Notes under the pieces: generated by a model
Seen by the model: only the letters and a program-made list of their open reading frames with translations
Database searches by the model: none
What the model was told of the DNA's origin: nothing
Part shown: positions 63,452-64,000 of the stretch, in pieces
How positions within the stretch are numbered: position 1 is the first letter of the stretch
Layout: the number at the start of each line of letters is the position of its first letter
Position numbers and translations under genes: made by a program
Assembly (NCBI GenBank): GCA_947476295.1
Contig: CANJQC010000005.1
Location: 1 to 64,000, forward strand
Source: Planctomycetaceae bacterium
GTDB taxonomy: Bacteria; Planctomycetota; Planctomycetia; Planctomycetales; Planctomycetaceae
Direction of reading: 5' to 3'
DNA length: 64,000 nucleotides

Positions 63452-64000
63452 TCATTCGCCGAGTCCTGGGATACCTCCGAGAGGGCTGTCAAAATTTGGT
63501 GGCGTGCTTGTGTCGCCGGGCTTTGCTGCTTCTTTTGGCCCAACGATATCGACTCTGGACGGACGTAGTTTTTCAAAGCTGTCAGCGGAGATCACGTAGT
63601 ACCAAGCTCCGAAGCGAGTTGACAGCTCCTCAGCAAGTTTCCTGCCTTCGGTGCTGCGTTTTTCCCACGACTTCAAAGCGTCTGCGAACCCTTCCTTCTC
63701 TGATTCATACTGGCCCAAAGCCTGAAGATACTGCTTCTGAGCTTCCGCACTCGGATCAGCTGGTGATTCTGGTTCCTGCAGAGCCTCATTCGTGGCGGCT
63801 GGTTTCTCTTCTTCTTTGGCAGCAAGGGGTTCCGTTGACGGCGTGGCTGGAAGGATTTCCGGATTCGCATCGCCAGAGGGAGGTTCGGTCAGTGTCGGCT
63901 GTTCCCCCTCGGACTTCGGTGCTGTTTCACTGGTCGCTGGCTCAGGTGCCACTGGTTCGTCTGCAGATTTTTCGTCAGATATCGATGTGCCCGCTGCGGA
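63452..64000 (-). CDS. C-terminal part of a DUF4340-like protein, cut by the window edge
   Basis: A reverse-strand frame is open from the right edge to the TGA ending at 63452. About 110 residues are Pro/Glu/Ala/Ser-rich and low complexity (EPATSETAPKSEGEQPTL). Then comes a structured end: GFADALKSWEKRSTEGRKLA, RFGAWYYVISADSFEKLRPS, and a Gly/Pro-rich tail. The WYYVISxxxxEKLRPSR pattern recalls the end of planctomycete DUF4340-domain proteins, but the conserved domain itself lies outside the window. The true start is not visible; the internal GTG at 63952 is unlikely. Confidence 0.6.
   Translation of the reverse strand, partial: SAAGTSISDEKSADEPVAPEPATSETAPKSEGEQPTLTEPPSGDANPEILPATPSTEPLAAKEEEKPAATNEALQEPESPADPSAEAQKQYLQALGQYESEKEGFADALKSWEKRSTEGRKLAEELSTRFGAWYYVISADSFEKLRPSRVDIVGPKEAAKPGDTSTPPNFDSPLGGIPGLGE

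Overview
The window looks like chromosome from a member of the Planctomycetota. Support comes from protein families typical of that phylum: two Tat-exported DUF1501 proteins, a secreted surface protein with a planctomycete-type N-terminal 'LExRSLLSA' motif, a fused AroD-AroE enzyme, ECF sigma factors of planctomycete type, membrane-bound and FHA-linked Ser/Thr kinases, a Uma2 nuclease, and short palindromic repeats that read through into coding sequence. Genus cannot be fixed from the sequence.

Layout. 1-11 kb: an AI-2E-type permease, a Ca2+-type P-ATPase, a pyruvate:ferredoxin oxidoreductase gene (nifJ) broken by two in-frame stops, an overlapping dihydroorotate-dehydrogenase-like gene, and an MgtC/DUF4010 membrane protein. 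11.4-13.2 kb: the collapsed remains of an RND efflux operon. 13.3-19.2 kb: an epimerase, a cyclophilin, a DUF1501 protein, a methyltransferase and a propeller glycosidase. 19.3-23.8 kb: a reverse-strand run ribE-rsmA-guaB followed by a planctomycete-type secreted protein. 24-25.8 kb: a small basic protein and a decayed IS1634-type transposase. 25.8-31.3 kb: mobB, an asparagine synthetase, a sigma-54 activator lacking a receiver domain, and a second DUF1501 protein. 31.3-38 kb: purL, then a methyltransferase-glycosyltransferase pair and UDP-glucose dehydrogenase, probably for surface polysaccharide. 38-47 kb: FG-GAP protein, aroDE, a second glycosyltransferase, Uma2, ECF sigma factor, a polytopic membrane protein, ogt, thyX and tRNA-Lys. 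47.5-54.2 kb: a 1337-residue membrane-anchored FtsK/EccC-type ATPase and a secreted glycoside-hydrolase-like protein. 54.3-64 kb: an orphan hypothetical gene, a gene-poor stretch with a formylglycine-generating-enzyme remnant, a repeat-containing surface protein, a divergent ECF sigma/transmembrane kinase pair, an FHA-kinase, and the start-less end of a DUF4340-like protein.

Most genes are single units with short spacers. The clear coupled sets are nifJ/DHOD-like (overlap), ribE/rsmA (ATGA overlap) with guaB, and methyltransferase/glycosyltransferase (ATGA overlap). The most unusual items are the twice-interrupted nifJ, the palindromic elements that have become part of PurL and of a glycosyltransferase C-terminus, the orphan EccC-like ATPase, and the kinase with DFN in place of DFG. 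No CRISPR array, prophage or intact insertion sequence was seen.
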